From SHLQ01 sp964610745 (GTDB taxonomy: Bacteria; Actinomycetota; Acidimicrobiia; Acidimicrobiales; SHLQ01): DNA of 64,000 nt. The stretch spans positions 1 through 64,000 of the forward strand of contig CAZSYL010000014.1 in the NCBI GenBank assembly GCA_964610745.1, read 5' to 3'. The notes under the pieces were generated by a model that made no database searches, had not been told where the DNA came from, and was given only the letters and a program-made list of their open reading frames with translations. Positions 15,980 through 25,481 of the stretch are shown here, piece after piece. The position numbers and the translations under genes are program-made. Position 1 is the stretch's first letter. The number at the start of each line of letters is the position of its first letter.

Positions 15980-16036
15980 AAGCTCACGGTAGCCAGTCGA
16001 GCGGTCAGGGTTCGGTCACCGTGTCAGAATGCGTTC

Positions 16037-17191
16037 ATGGCAGAGCTTTTGAAGGACAAGTTTGGGCCCGAGATGGTGCATCGCGCTGCCCGCAATCTGA
16101 AGTCGGTCGATCCAAACTTTGACTCCGACGGGTTTACCAAGATGGCGCTCGAAGGCTTCGAGGCTCTTGAACTCACGCCGCGCTGCAAGCAGATCTCCAA
16201 CGCAATGGCGGCCTATCTGCCAGACGATCGCGGTGAGGCGATCGACATTGTTATTGCGTCACTGGGCCCTCCACTAGAGAACTGTGATCCAGACGACGCG
16301 GCACCAACCGGAGATCCCGAGATCGACGGCAACGTCATGGCGGGTTTCTTCTATCTGCCGCACGGATACTTCCTTGCCGATCACGTTGAGGGGCATTTCG
16401 AGAAGGTGATGGAGGCGAACTACGAGATCACCAAACGGGCGACTTCAGAATTCAGTATTCGAACCCCGCTTCGCGACAACACCAAAGCGACACTCGCCTA
16501 TCTCGCCAGGTGGGTGGATGACGACAACGTGCACGTTCGCCGGTTGGTATCGGAAGGGACGCGGCCGCGTCTGCCGTGGTCGTTTCGACTGAAGACCTTC
16601 CAAGAAGACCCGACACCCGTGCTTCAACTTCTCGAACGTCTAAAGGACGATCCGGTGGAGTACGTGCGTCGCTCGGTTGCGAATAACCTCAACGACATCG
16701 CGAAAGATCACCCCGATGTGGTGAACGAAATCGCAAAGCAGTGGTGGGCCGATGGCGACAAGAACCGGAGACGGCTCGTGCGTCACGCCTTGCGGACGCT
16801 GATCAAAGCAGGTGACCCCGCAGGGCTCGATGTGTCGGGATATAGCTCGCGTTCGCCAGCGCGGGTCGGTGACGTGCAGATAGATCCGTCTGAGGTTTCG
16901 ATCGGTGGCAAGGTCAAGGTCGTGGTGACGATCGAGAACCCGAGCGATCAGCCCGCAGGGGCGCTTGTCGACATCGTCGTGCACTTCGTGAAGTCGAGCG
17001 GCTCGACGAGTCCCAAGGTGTTCAAGGGTGGTGAGCTCGATCTTGATGCGGGGGATTCACGTCAGATCCGAAAGACCATTTCGCTCGCGCAGCACACCAC
17101 CCGGAAGCACTATCCCGGAACGCACACGATCGAAGTCGCCATCAACGGAACGAACCAGCCCGGAGGGCAGTTCAACGTGGCAGCGGAATAG
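16037..17191 (+). CDS. alkC: DNA alkylation repair protein, AlkC type, with C-terminal Ig-like domain
   Basis: This 384-residue protein consists of HEAT-like helical repeats (about residues 1-265) and a C-terminal immunoglobulin-like beta domain (about 275-384). The conserved segments include MAELLKDKFGPEMV, the WVDDDNVHVRRLVSEGTRPRLPW block and DDPVEYVRRSVANNLNDI. The RLVSEG-RPRLPW run is diagnostic of the AlkC branch of AlkC/AlkD glycosylases, which excise 3-methyladenine and 3-methylcytosine. The Ig-like tail places it with the AlkC forms that carry that domain. It is convergent with the DinB-like gene and probably monocistronic. Confidence 0.88.
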   Translation: MAELLKDKFGPEMVHRAARNLKSVDPNFDSDGFTKMALEGFEALELTPRCKQISNAMAAYLPDDRGEAIDIVIASLGPPLENCDPDDAAPTGDPEIDGNVMAGFFYLPHGYFLADHVEGHFEKVMEANYEITKRATSEFSIRTPLRDNTKATLAYLARWVDDDNVHVRRLVSEGTRPRLPWSFRLKTFQEDPTPVLQLLERLKDDPVEYVRRSVANNLNDIAKDHPDVVNEIAKQWWADGDKNRRRLVRHALRTLIKAGDPAGLDVSGYSSRSPARVGDVQIDPSEVSIGGKVKVVVTIENPSDQPAGALVDIVVHFVKSSGSTSPKVFKGGELDLDAGDSRQIRKTISLAQHTTRKHYPGTHTIEVAINGTNQPGGQFNVAAE

Positions 17192-17196
17192 GTGCG

Positions 17197-17715
17197 CTAC
17201 TCCGGGTAGTAACCGACTCCACCATCGATGAGCTCGCGCATGATGTCCATCTGTCCAACATGGCGAGCCGTCTCTTCGATCATGTGGACGAGGACCCAGC
17301 GCAAAGAACGCTCTCGACGATGCTGGGGCCCAGCGTCCATCGAACCAACAACATCGAGATTGTCTGCGGCCGCCACGATCTCATTCGCAGCAGCTACTGC
17401 ATCCGCGTAGAGCTTCGAGATCGACTCGATGGTCTCGCCAGGTTCGATTCGCCAGTCCGCGTCTGGGTCGTCGTCGGAGTGCGGGTAGTCAACCGACAGG
17501 CTGGCCATGAAGTCGTCGAACCACCATCGCTCCACGAATGCCAAGTGCTTCACGCTTCCCAACAGCGACGTTCCCGAATCGACCAGTGGGCGAACCGCGT
17601 CTTCGTGGCTCAACCCCTTGAGCTTCCACAACACGATCGACCGTTGCATGTCGAGCATCGTGGTCAGCGTCGTCTTCTCATCAGAACGTGGTGGCGCTAT
17701 CTCAAAGTCGAGCAT
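17197..17715 (-). CDS. DinB/DUF664 family protein
   Basis: This 172-residue four-helix-bundle protein is of the DinB/DUF664 type. The metal-binding histidines would be in LLGSVKHLAFVERWWFDDF (about residues 52-70) and LVHMIEETARHVGQMDIMREL (about 140-160). The ATG at 17715 fits the family start; the frame runs ten codons further upstream. Members include mycothiol- or bacillithiol-dependent S-transferases, but most have unknown roles. It ends 6 bp from the convergent alkC gene. Confidence 0.82.
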   Translation of the reverse strand: MLDFEIAPPRSDEKTTLTTMLDMQRSIVLWKLKGLSHEDAVRPLVDSGTSLLGSVKHLAFVERWWFDDFMASLSVDYPHSDDDPDADWRIEPGETIESISKLYADAVAAANEIVAAADNLDVVGSMDAGPQHRRERSLRWVLVHMIEETARHVGQMDIMRELIDGGVGYYPE

Positions 17716-17834
17716 GACCGACCCTACCAATCGACCCCGAACCAAGGTCGAGAAACCGACTAGTCGACAAGCCCGGCGCGTCTTGAGCCATTCCGGACGA
17801 AGACCTGAATGCCTTCCTGTGGTATCACCGACGG

Positions 17835-18119
17835 GTGGGAATTCTTGACGACAACAACTTTGTCTTTGGAGCGTTCACCAAGGACGGCCCCAAGCGCGAC
17901 GCTGAGCAACGGGAGCGATCAGCACGTCGTGTAGCGATTGCAGGGATCGTGTTCTCGGTGATTTGGATCTTCGGCCTCGGGTCGGTGCTCGGCATCCTTT
18001 TCGGCGCCACCGCGCGCGGCGATGCAGAGTCCCCGACGGCGCGCCGCCTGTCAACGGCCGCGATCACCTTGGGACTCATCGGCTTTGTGTTCGCAATCGT
18101 TCCGTTCTTCTTGAAGTGA
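17835..18119 (+). CDS. Small two-helix membrane protein (DUF4190-like)
   Basis: This 94-residue protein has a charged N-terminus and two transmembrane helices at about residues 33-57 and 71-92. The segment IVFSVIWIFGLGSVLGILFG resembles DUF4190 proteins. The start is a GTG at 17835 without a strong ribosome binding site, so it may be a few codons off. The function is unknown. Confidence 0.65.
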   Translation: MGILDDNNFVFGAFTKDGPKRDAEQRERSARRVAIAGIVFSVIWIFGLGSVLGILFGATARGDAESPTARRLSTAAITLGLIGFVFAIVPFFLK

Positions 18120-18165
18120 CCGGCGAGCGCGGCTGATGAACGGATCGTGTGTTAACACGTAACGC

Positions 18166-18843
18166 ATGGCCGACGTTCCCGAAGAGAGCGATCCAAACAG
18201 CTTGCTCGATATTGCGTTCTCGGTGGAGACCCCCGACGACAGCCGAAACCTCTATCGGCGCTGGGCATCGACCTATGACGAGGACTTCGTCACGGCAGCT
18301 GGCTACGTGTACCACGAGAACGTCGTTAACTTGTTCATCGATGCCGGAGGTGCTGCGGGCGGAGCGATTGCCGATGTTGGGTGTGGAACCGGCGTCGTCG
18401 GCGTTGCGCTCGGCGACCTGGGTGTGACGAACGTTGACGGCTTCGATATCTCACCCGAGATGCTGGGCATTGCTGCCACCAAACGCACGGTTCACGGAAC
18501 ACCGGCGTATCGAGACTTGATCGAGGCGGATCTCACTACTCGTGTCCCCGTCGAAGACCACACCTACCACGGGATCATCAGCACCGGAACTTTTACCCAC
18601 GGCCATCTCGGCCCGAGCGCGCTCGGCGAAGTGATTCGAATCGCGACCCCAACTGCGTTGTGCACCATCGGGATCAACGAGCACTTCTACGAAGCACATC
18701 GCTTCGATGCGTGGTTCGCAGACGCTGCGAACAGGGGACTGATCAACGCGCCGGAGCTCGTGAGCGTGTCGATCTACGACTCGCTCCAAGGCGAACACGC
18801 AGGAACGCGAGCCGTAGTAGCAGTCTTCACCGTAATGGCGTGA
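18166..18843 (+). CDS. SAM-dependent methyltransferase (class I)
   Basis: This 225-residue protein carries the SAM-binding motif I IADVGCGTGVVGVALGDLG at about residues 68-86. The motif II acidic residue follows in VDGFDISPEML (about 91-101). The N-terminus NLYRRWASTYDEDF is typical of methyltransferase type 11/25 proteins. The substrate is unknown. The start ATG lies 46 bp after the small membrane protein gene. Confidence 0.87.
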   Translation: MADVPEESDPNSLLDIAFSVETPDDSRNLYRRWASTYDEDFVTAAGYVYHENVVNLFIDAGGAAGGAIADVGCGTGVVGVALGDLGVTNVDGFDISPEMLGIAATKRTVHGTPAYRDLIEADLTTRVPVEDHTYHGIISTGTFTHGHLGPSALGEVIRIATPTALCTIGINEHFYEAHRFDAWFADAANRGLINAPELVSVSIYDSLQGEHAGTRAVVAVFTVMA

Positions 18844-18874
18844 AGCTCACGAGGCCTAGCGGCGCTCGTTCGAT

Positions 18875-19294
18875 TTAGGCGATACCAGCCGCGATGTTGG
18901 CCATGGCCTGCAACGCTTGTGCGCTCGGTGCCAACTGGGGAGTGTCGAGCGGAATGCCGTGCCGCTCGGCGACATAGGCCGGATCGTTGTGTAGAACCCG
19001 GACGCCATCATCGGTCTCGATGATCAGGATCTTGTTGGGCAGATCGATCGCGACCGTTGGATTGACGTACATCAGTGGGGTGCCCGACGCCGGGTTTCCC
19101 ATAAAGATCTCGACGGTTGGGGTGAGCTCAAGTCCGACACGTTCAGCACCAGCGGTGTGGTCGACGACCGCGACCAGGCCCAGCTTCTCGTGGGCGTCCA
19201 GCGCTGCGGTTAATCGCTCCACCGCTTCGGCGGTAGTAGTACCGGAACCGAGGGTTTCGACGAGGCCGTTTGGGAGATCGCTATTCGCTGCCAT
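18875..19294 (-). CDS. DUF302 domain protein
   Basis: This 139-residue protein has the DUF302 core: AEAVERLTAALDAHEKLGLV, VEIFMGNPASGTPLMYVNP and AIDLPNKILIIE. DUF302 proteins are small cytoplasmic or secreted proteins of unknown function, often near redox or stress genes. The start at 19294 is preferred because ten extra upstream codons would lie inside the terminator hairpin of the preceding transporter operon. Confidence 0.85.
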   Translation of the reverse strand: MAANSDLPNGLVETLGSGTTTAEAVERLTAALDAHEKLGLVAVVDHTAGAERVGLELTPTVEIFMGNPASGTPLMYVNPTVAIDLPNKILIIETDDGVRVLHNDPAYVAERHGIPLDTPQLAPSAQALQAMANIAAGIA

Positions 19295-19307
19295 GGAAGG
19301 GGAAACT

Positions 19308-19346
19308 CCGGCCTGCCCCGCCACATTCCGTGGAGGGGCAGGCCGG
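19308..19346 (-). terminator. Terminator of the pyrimidine transport/catabolism operon
   Basis: CCGGCCTGCCCC (19308-19319) pairs with GGGGCAGGCCGG (19335-19346), and an inner CCAC/GTGG extends the stem. It lies 15 bp after the stop of the minus-strand substrate-binding protein gene and before the DUF302 gene. Only a short T run follows. Confidence 0.7.
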
Positions 19347-19360
19347 CCTACATTTCGGTG

Positions 19361-20515
19361 TTACTCGCCGCCCTCGTTCAGCGTGACTTCGATCCGCTCA
19401 AAGCCATCGCCGACCGTGTCGACGCCGTCGAGCAGGTCGAGTGCTGCTTCTGAGAACTCGGTCGTGAACACGCCGTCTGCGGGTTCTCCGGTGAGGACTC
19501 CCTCAGCAACGGAGACGTCGACCGTCTGCTGCCAGAGGTCAGCATCCATTACGCCTGCGCCACCAGGTGATGGCCAGATGAGTGCGTTGACCTCGTTGAG
19601 CTGCCATGCCTGATGCGATTCGCCGAGGGTGGTTCCATTGTTCAGCACCGTGTCCACACAAGCGTCGCCGTTGTCACGACACCATGCCCAACCTTCGAGC
19701 GAGGCTGCGATGAACCGGGTTGTCTGATCTTGGTATGCACCGTCGGAGAGACGTTCGCCGCTGGCCCAGATGGCGTCCTGGAGCATTGCGGTACCAACAT
19801 CGTTCCAGTCGATGATCGTCAGGTCGTCTGCGGTGAACAGCTCGCCAGTCTCTGGGTTGACGGTCTCGAGCACCTGGGCGTACTCGTTGTAGATCATTGC
19901 CTGAGCAGCATCGATCTCACCGTTGATCAACGCCAACATGTCGAAGTTCTGCTGCACAATCTCGAAGTCTTCTCCGGGCTCGAGACCTGCAGAACGAGAA
20001 CCGGCCAGAAGCTCGAACTCGTTGCCGAAGCCCCAGCTGCCGATGTTCGCTCCAGCAAAGTCCTCAGGGGACGTGATGCCAGAGTCGGCGAAGGAAACCT
20101 GGAGCGTGCCTGAACGTTGGAAGACCTGCGCCACGTTCACGACGTCGATGCCCTCTTCGATCGAGGCGAGCACACGAGGTACCCATGAGATCGCGTAGTC
20201 AGCGCCGCCCGAGGCCAGCACCTGCTGGGGCACGATGTCGACGCCACCTTCGAGGATGGTCACGTTGAGACAACGGCTCTCGTATATGCCCTGATCGAGA
20301 GCTGCGTAATATCCGGCGAACTGTGCCTGAGCAAACCATTGCAGCTGCAAGGTGACGTCATCGACGGTCTCGCATTCAGCAGCGTCGCCACCTCCACCCC
20401 CTTCGTCGCCGCCGCCATCTGAGGCCGTGTCCGAGCTACTGCCGCATGCCGCCGCAATAAGCCCCAGCACCATCAGTATGGCGAGGAGCCTGGATTTCGA
20501 TAGTCGTGTCTTCAT
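19361..20515 (-). CDS. ABC transporter substrate-binding lipoprotein, NMT1/THI5-like
   Basis: This 384-residue lipoprotein has a signal ending at the lipobox LIAAAC (Cys at about 24), followed by a Gly/Ser/Asp-rich spacer. The NMT1/THI5-like domain starts at VTLQLQWFAQAQFAGYYAAL (about residues 53-72), the classical beginning of this family of pyrimidine- and sulfonate-type binding proteins. Two permeases and an ATPase encoded just upstream in the same operon form the rest of the importer. Given the catabolic genes in the operon, the ligand is probably a pyrimidine, dihydropyrimidine, hydantoin or N-carbamoyl compound. Confidence 0.9.
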   Translation of the reverse strand: MKTRLSKSRLLAILMVLGLIAAACGSSSDTASDGGGDEGGGGGDAAECETVDDVTLQLQWFAQAQFAGYYAALDQGIYESRCLNVTILEGGVDIVPQQVLASGGADYAISWVPRVLASIEEGIDVVNVAQVFQRSGTLQVSFADSGITSPEDFAGANIGSWGFGNEFELLAGSRSAGLEPGEDFEIVQQNFDMLALINGEIDAAQAMIYNEYAQVLETVNPETGELFTADDLTIIDWNDVGTAMLQDAIWASGERLSDGAYQDQTTRFIAASLEGWAWCRDNGDACVDTVLNNGTTLGESHQAWQLNEVNALIWPSPGGAGVMDADLWQQTVDVSVAEGVLTGEPADGVFTTEFSEAALDLLDGVDTVGDGFERIEVTLNEGGE

Positions 20516-20572
20516 TGTGTTTCCCTCTCTTGTTTTGTGTAGTGCAGTTCTGTTTTCTTCGTGGTTAGGGGT

Positions 20573-21370
20573 CTACTGGGAGGTCTCTGATTGTTTCCAG
20601 GGCATCAGTACTCGCTCAGCCCCGACAGCGATTGCAAAAAGGCCGAGGCCGATGACACTGGCTACAACGATGGCAGCCCACGCATTGTCGTAGCGGGCGA
20701 AACTGGCGTTCTGGGTAATGACCGGGCCGAGCCGGTCGACCGGCCCACCGAAGTATTCGGCGACGATCGCGGCGATGACACTGAGCGGTGCCACGATCCG
20801 CAGCGAGGTGAGAAAGAAGGGCAGCGCATTTGGGATGCGCACGGTTCGCAGCGTCGTCGCATCCGATGCTCCTAGTGATCGCATGAGTTCGATCTGGTCG
20901 GGATGGGCTTCGGTCAGTCCCTTTGCGGTGTTGATGTAGACGGGGAAGAAGACCACCGCGACCACAACGCTGATGTTGCTCCAGATCGAGGTGATCCCAA
21001 ACCAGGCATTGAAGATCGGCGCTAGCGCCACGATCGGAGTGGCGTTCACCGCCACGGCGAAGGGGGTCAGGGTTTCGCCCAACACAAGAAACCGCGTCGT
21101 GAACAGCGCCAAGGCGGCTCCGGCCAGTACACCGACGATTAGCCCTCCCACAGCAACTGTTCCGGTGCTGAAGCCAGCTTCACGGAGTGTCGCTGTTGCG
21201 AGCGTGTTCGAATCCGACGGCGACCAACCTTCGAGCAATGCCGCCCAGATCGATGACGGTCGCGGCAACAGGAACTCCTGAATACCAAAGCCAGCAACGA
21301 TGCCTTCCCAGAGCGCGAAGATCACCACGCCGACGACCAGACCCGGGACAGCGCCCTTTAACCTGCTCAC
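20573..21370 (-). CDS. ABC transporter permease (SsuC/TauC-like), second of two
   Basis: This 265-residue inner membrane protein has about six transmembrane helices. The conserved cytoplasmic EAA loop reads LMRSLGASDATTLRTVRIPNALPFFLTSLR (about residues 164-193, quoted in part by sense), and it contacts the ATPase. The gene overlaps the upstream ATPase gene by 4 bp, which suggests translational coupling. It forms a heteromeric channel with the permease encoded at 22145-22990. Confidence 0.9.
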   Translation of the reverse strand: MSRLKGAVPGLVVGVVIFALWEGIVAGFGIQEFLLPRPSSIWAALLEGWSPSDSNTLATATLREAGFSTGTVAVGGLIVGVLAGAALALFTTRFLVLGETLTPFAVAVNATPIVALAPIFNAWFGITSIWSNISVVVAVVFFPVYINTAKGLTEAHPDQIELMRSLGASDATTLRTVRIPNALPFFLTSLRIVAPLSVIAAIVAEYFGGPVDRLGPVITQNASFARYDNAWAAIVVASVIGLGLFAIAVGAERVLMPWKQSETSQ

Positions 21371-22152
21371 CGAATGTTCTCCTCGACCGACCGGAGCGCT
21401 TCACGAACTTCGGTTGCCTTCTTGAAGAACTCCGCGTCCTCACGAGTCGAAGCGGTTCGATCACCGAGCTCCACGTCGACGATCTTGTGGATCTTTCCGG
21501 GTCGAGGCGAAAGCACCACGACGCGGTCGGAAAGAAAAGCCGCCTCGGAGATCGAGTGCGTCACGAAGATGACCGTCGTGTCGAGCTCGGCCTTGATCGA
21601 CATGAGCTCGGCCTGCATGTGCTCACGAGTCATCTCATCGAGCGCCCCGAACGGTTCGTCCATCAACAGCAGCTTCGGTTTGAACGAGAGCGCCCGCGCA
21701 ATCGCGATTCGCTGCTGCATGCCGCCCGACAGTTGACGCGGGTAGTGGTTTGCGAATTCGGGCAGCTTGACCAGCGACAGCATCTCTGCGGCGCGGGCCT
21801 TACGATCTTCCTTTGACCAGCCCATCAACTCGAGCGGGAGTTCGATGTTGGCGCCGACCTTGCGCCATGCAAACAGGCCCGCGGTCTGAAAAGCCATGCC
21901 ATAGTCGCGGTCGACGCGAGCTTGCGCCGCGGATTTTCCGAACACCTCGGCGCTACCAGCAGTTGGTGTGATGAGGTCGCCAATCAGACGGAGGAGTGTG
22001 GACTTACCACAACCCGATGGGCCGATAAGTGACACGAACTCGCCCGGATTGATCGTCAGGTCGATGTCGGAGAGTGCATGGACCTCGTCGTCTGTGCCGG
22101 CGCCAAATGTTTTGCTCAGTCCGGTGATCTGGACAGCTGGGGTTTCAGACAC
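21367..22152 (-). CDS. ABC transporter ATP-binding protein (SsuB/TauB-like)
   Basis: This 261-residue ATPase has the Walker A GPSGCGKST (about residues 44-52), Q-loop, signature LSGGMQQR (about 141-148) and Walker B KLLLMDEPFGALDE (about 160-173). The H-loop is in VIFVTHSISEA. The length and motifs match nitrate/sulfonate/taurine-type importers. It overlaps both flanking permease genes by a few bases, so the three are one translation-coupled unit. Confidence 0.95.
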   Translation of the reverse strand: MSETPAVQITGLSKTFGAGTDDEVHALSDIDLTINPGEFVSLIGPSGCGKSTLLRLIGDLITPTAGSAEVFGKSAAQARVDRDYGMAFQTAGLFAWRKVGANIELPLELMGWSKEDRKARAAEMLSLVKLPEFANHYPRQLSGGMQQRIAIARALSFKPKLLLMDEPFGALDEMTREHMQAELMSIKAELDTTVIFVTHSISEAAFLSDRVVVLSPRPGKIHKIVDVELGDRTASTREDAEFFKKATEVREALRSVEENIR

Positions 22153-22990
22153 GATCGACCTCCACTGTCTCTCCTCGTAGTGCGAATCGTTCGGCGGCCA
22201 GCGTCAGAGCAAACACAAACAGGCCGAGAAGCGCCGCAGCGAACACCGCGGCATAGACACGTTCGGGCCCGGTGCTGTAGCGGCCGGCGAAGTCGAGGAT
22301 GACGCGGCCCAGTCCGCCAGCGACACCGGACGAAATCTCGCCGACGATCGCACCGACGACACTGAGTGTCGCGGCAAGTTTGAAGGCCGGAAAGAGATAC
22401 GGGCGCGCGGCTGGAAAACGGAGCTTGAACAACGTCGACGTCCATGGCGAGGCATAGGAGTTCATCAACTCGAGCGATTGCTCGTCGGGTGCTTTCAAAC
22501 CAGCGAGTCCGTTGACTGCAACGGGAAAGAATGTGAGGTAAGTCGCGATGAGTGACACCGCGTTGGTGTCGGAAACGAAGGAGAGACCTCGTGCCCAGGT
22601 GACGACGATCGGTGCTAGTGCGATCAACGGCACGGTTTGGCTGATGTTGATCCATGGCACGAGACCTCGGTCGAGGAACTTCCAGCGGAGCATGATCACC
22701 GCGAGGCTGAGCCCGATGATGGCGCCTAGCGCAAAGCCGACGGCGGCCTCGCGGAAGGTGAACCATGCAGCCCCGAGCAGGAACACCGCAAGGCTTTCCG
22801 AGTCGCCTCGCTGCACAGGTTCGAACAGTGTTCGTACAATCTCGAAGCTGTGCGGCATCGTCAGGTCGTCGGTCGCGACGGGAAGGGGGATGCCGGTGCT
22901 CTCGCCAATGGCCTTGTAGAGCTCCCACAGCGCGGCGAAACCGACTAGTGCGATCGCTACCGCGCCGATTCGCTTCAAGGTCTGCTTCAT
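22145..22990 (-). CDS. ABC transporter permease (SsuC/TauC-like), first of two
   Basis: This 281-residue protein has about six to seven transmembrane helices. The EAA-like loop ELMNSYASPWTSTLFKLRFP (about residues 176-195) is recognisable. It overlaps the LLM oxidoreductase stop by 4 bp and the ATPase start by 8 bp. An operon with two different permeases beside one ATPase is usual for THI5-type pyrimidine importers. Confidence 0.9.
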   Translation of the reverse strand: MKQTLKRIGAVAIALVGFAALWELYKAIGESTGIPLPVATDDLTMPHSFEIVRTLFEPVQRGDSESLAVFLLGAAWFTFREAAVGFALGAIIGLSLAVIMLRWKFLDRGLVPWINISQTVPLIALAPIVVTWARGLSFVSDTNAVSLIATYLTFFPVAVNGLAGLKAPDEQSLELMNSYASPWTSTLFKLRFPAARPYLFPAFKLAATLSVVGAIVGEISSGVAGGLGRVILDFAGRYSTGPERVYAAVFAAALLGLFVFALTLAAERFALRGETVEVDRV

Positions 22991-23985
22991 GAGATGTGCG
23001 GGATAATCCGTTGTCCGTAGGCGTTCAGGGTCTCGTCTTTCTGGTCGTGCATCAGGTAGATCGCAAACTGGTCGACACCGAGCGCCTTGAGCGTTTCGAG
23101 CCGTTCGATGTGCGCCTCTTCATTGCCCAGTACACAGAAGCGATCGACGATCTCGTCTGGAACGAAATCGGTGTGGTCGTGGCCGGCCTTGCCGTGACCT
23201 GAATAGTCGTAGCCTTCACGGCCCTTGATGTAGTCGGTCAATGCCTGGGGGACCATGTCGCTATCGCCGCCGTACCGATCGACTAGATCGGCGACGTGAT
23301 TGCCGACCATCCCACCGAACCAGCGGCACTGATCACGTTGATGTTCGATGTTGTCTCCGACATAGGCGGGTGCGGCAACAACAATGTGTAGTGACTCTGG
23401 GTCGCGCCCTGCGTCACTCGCTGCTGTCTTGACCGCGTTGATGGTCCACTCAGCAATTTGTGGATCGGCCAGCTGCAAAATGAAGCCGTCGGTTTCCGAG
23501 CCACACAAGTGCAAGGCCTTCGGGCCGTACGCCGCCATCAAGATCGGCAAGCTCGACTCTTTGGCCCACGGGAGTTGCTGCTTTGTACCGTTGTAGGTGA
23601 CTTCTCGCCCTTCAGCTAGGCCCTTGATCACCTTCATTGACTCGCTCAATGTCGCCAACTTTGCTGGCTTATGGCCGAGCACCCGCATTGCTGAGTCGCC
23701 TCGACCAATGCCACAGATCGTCCGGTCTCCGTAGGTGTCGTTCAACGTCGCAAACATCGACGCCGTCACCGTCCAATTGCGCGTGCCAGGGTTGGTCACC
23801 ATTGGACCAACGATCATCCGGTTCGTGGCCGCGAGTATCGCCGGGTAGATGACGTATGGCTCCTGCCACAAGATGTGCGAATCGAACGTCCATCCATATT
23901 TGAAGCCCAGCGTTTCGGCCTGGCGCGCAAGTTCGACAACGCGTGATGCAGGTGGGTCATTTTGGAGAACGACACCAAAGTCCAT
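22987..23985 (-). CDS. LLM-class flavin/F420-dependent oxidoreductase (TIGR03842-like)
   Basis: This 332-residue luciferase-like TIM-barrel protein starts MDFGVVLQNDPPASRVVELA. It includes LGFKYGWTFDSHILWQEPY (about residues 31-49), GPMVTNPGTRNW (about 61-72) and GIGRGDSAMRVLG (about 92-104), the glycine-rich coenzyme-binding turn of F420/FMN LLM enzymes. I recognise the TIGR03842 subfamily, whose members are known near hydantoinase genes. In this operon it could oxidise or reduce a pyrimidine ring intermediate or act upstream of dihydropyrimidinase. No standard dihydropyrimidine dehydrogenase (PreA/PreT) is encoded here. Confidence 0.85.
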   Translation of the reverse strand: MDFGVVLQNDPPASRVVELARQAETLGFKYGWTFDSHILWQEPYVIYPAILAATNRMIVGPMVTNPGTRNWTVTASMFATLNDTYGDRTICGIGRGDSAMRVLGHKPAKLATLSESMKVIKGLAEGREVTYNGTKQQLPWAKESSLPILMAAYGPKALHLCGSETDGFILQLADPQIAEWTINAVKTAASDAGRDPESLHIVVAAPAYVGDNIEHQRDQCRWFGGMVGNHVADLVDRYGGDSDMVPQALTDYIKGREGYDYSGHGKAGHDHTDFVPDEIVDRFCVLGNEEAHIERLETLKALGVDQFAIYLMHDQKDETLNAYGQRIIPHIS

Positions 23986-24056
23986 GTGGCTCCGCTTTCT
24001 GGTAGTTCGTAGTAGTCAGTAGTTGGTCTGTCGGTTTCGGTTCTGGCGGGTGGGGC

Positions 24057-25466
24057 CTACATGAGGTACTGGGTGAGGCCACGCTTGATGTATTTGCCTT
24101 CACCGGCTGCGCCATGGAACTCGTCGTTTGCGACGATGACCTTGCCCCTCGACATCACCGTGTCGACCTTGCCCTGCACCTCGAAACCTTCGTAGGCCGA
24201 GTAATCCATGTTCATGTGGTGGTTGTCGACGCTGATCGACCAACTCGCGTTTGGGTCGTACAAGACAATGTCGGCGTCCGCGCCCGGCTGGATCGTGCCC
24301 TTCTGGGGATACATGCCGAACATACGGGCCGGGGTTGTCGAACACAGTTCAACCCAACGAGGCAACGTGATTTCGCCGGTGACCACACCCTGATAGATCA
24401 AGTCCATGCGATGTTCGACTCCACCGATGCCGTTCGGAATGGCTCGGAAGTCGTCGACGCCGAGCTCCTTTTGATCCTTGAAGCAGAATGGGCAGTGATC
24501 GGTCGAAACAACGCTCAGGTCGTTGGCTCGCAAACCCGTCCACAGGTCGGCGTGATGGTGTTCGTGTTTGGAGCGCAAGGGAGTCGAGCAGACGTACTTT
24601 GCGCCCTCAAAGCCGGGGGCACCGAGGTGATCTTCGAGGGTTAGGTAGAGGTATTGCGGACACGTCTCAGCGAAAACGTTGGCGCCGTTGTTGCGTGCAC
24701 GGGCGACCTCTTCGAGCGCACCTGAGGCTGAAAGGTGAACAATGTAGAGCGGCGCAGCCCCGACCTTTGCCAACTTGATTGCGCGGTGGGTTGCTTCACT
24801 CTCGAGTTCTTGGCGACGCACGATGCCGTGGTTAACCGGATCGGTTTCGCCCCGAAGAACCGCCTGTTCGGCGAGGAGGTCGATCGCGATGCCGTTCTCG
24901 GCGTGCATCATGATCAACCCGCCGTTGTCCGAACACGTTTGCATCGCCTGCAAGATCTGTCGGTCGTCGGAGAGGAAGACGCCAGGGTAGGCCATGAAAA
25001 GTTTGAAGCTGCTAATCCCCTCGTCGACCAGGATGTCCATCTCCTTTAGCGACGCCTCGTTGACGTCGCCGATGATCATGTGAAATCCGTAGTCGATCGC
25101 GCAGTTGCCATCGGCCTTGCCATGCCACTCGTCGAGGCACTCGCGCACTTGACGGCCGTAGCTCTGAACTGCGAAGTCGACAATCGTGGTGGTTCCGCCC
25201 CACGCTGCGGCGATCGTCCCGGTTTCAAAGGTGTCTGATGCGAACGTGCCGCCGAACGGCAACTCCATGTGGGTGTGTACATCGACACCGCCGGGGATCA
25301 CGTACTTGCCGGTCGCGTCGATGATCTCGGCCGACGCGGCAGCAGAGTTCGCAATCGTCGACCCCGGTTCGAGGACGGCAACGATCTTCTCGCCATCGAT
25401 CAGCACCTCGGCGGGATCAGCTCCGGTTGCCGAAATGACAGTTCCACCAGTGATCAACTTCGTCAT
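24057..25466 (-). CDS. hydA: Dihydropyrimidinase / D-hydantoinase
   Basis: This 469-residue amidohydrolase opens dihydropyrimidine or hydantoin rings to N-carbamoyl acids. Metal ligands are visible: HTH in GGVDVHTHMELPFGG (about residues 59-73), the carboxylated Lys in SSFKLFMAYPGVF (about 153), and His in MMHAENG and IVHLSASGA. The Asp is in VSTDHCPFCFKDQK. The length is standard for the family. It is followed by the LLM gene and preceded by the beta-ureidopropionase gene, 16 bp away, so the two hydrolytic steps are co-transcribed. Confidence 0.94.
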   Translation of the reverse strand: MTKLITGGTVISATGADPAEVLIDGEKIVAVLEPGSTIANSAAASAEIIDATGKYVIPGGVDVHTHMELPFGGTFASDTFETGTIAAAWGGTTTIVDFAVQSYGRQVRECLDEWHGKADGNCAIDYGFHMIIGDVNEASLKEMDILVDEGISSFKLFMAYPGVFLSDDRQILQAMQTCSDNGGLIMMHAENGIAIDLLAEQAVLRGETDPVNHGIVRRQELESEATHRAIKLAKVGAAPLYIVHLSASGALEEVARARNNGANVFAETCPQYLYLTLEDHLGAPGFEGAKYVCSTPLRSKHEHHHADLWTGLRANDLSVVSTDHCPFCFKDQKELGVDDFRAIPNGIGGVEHRMDLIYQGVVTGEITLPRWVELCSTTPARMFGMYPQKGTIQPGADADIVLYDPNASWSISVDNHHMNMDYSAYEGFEVQGKVDTVMSRGKVIVANDEFHGAAGEGKYIKRGLTQYLM

Positions 25467-25481
25467 GGTCTTCTCCTCCGC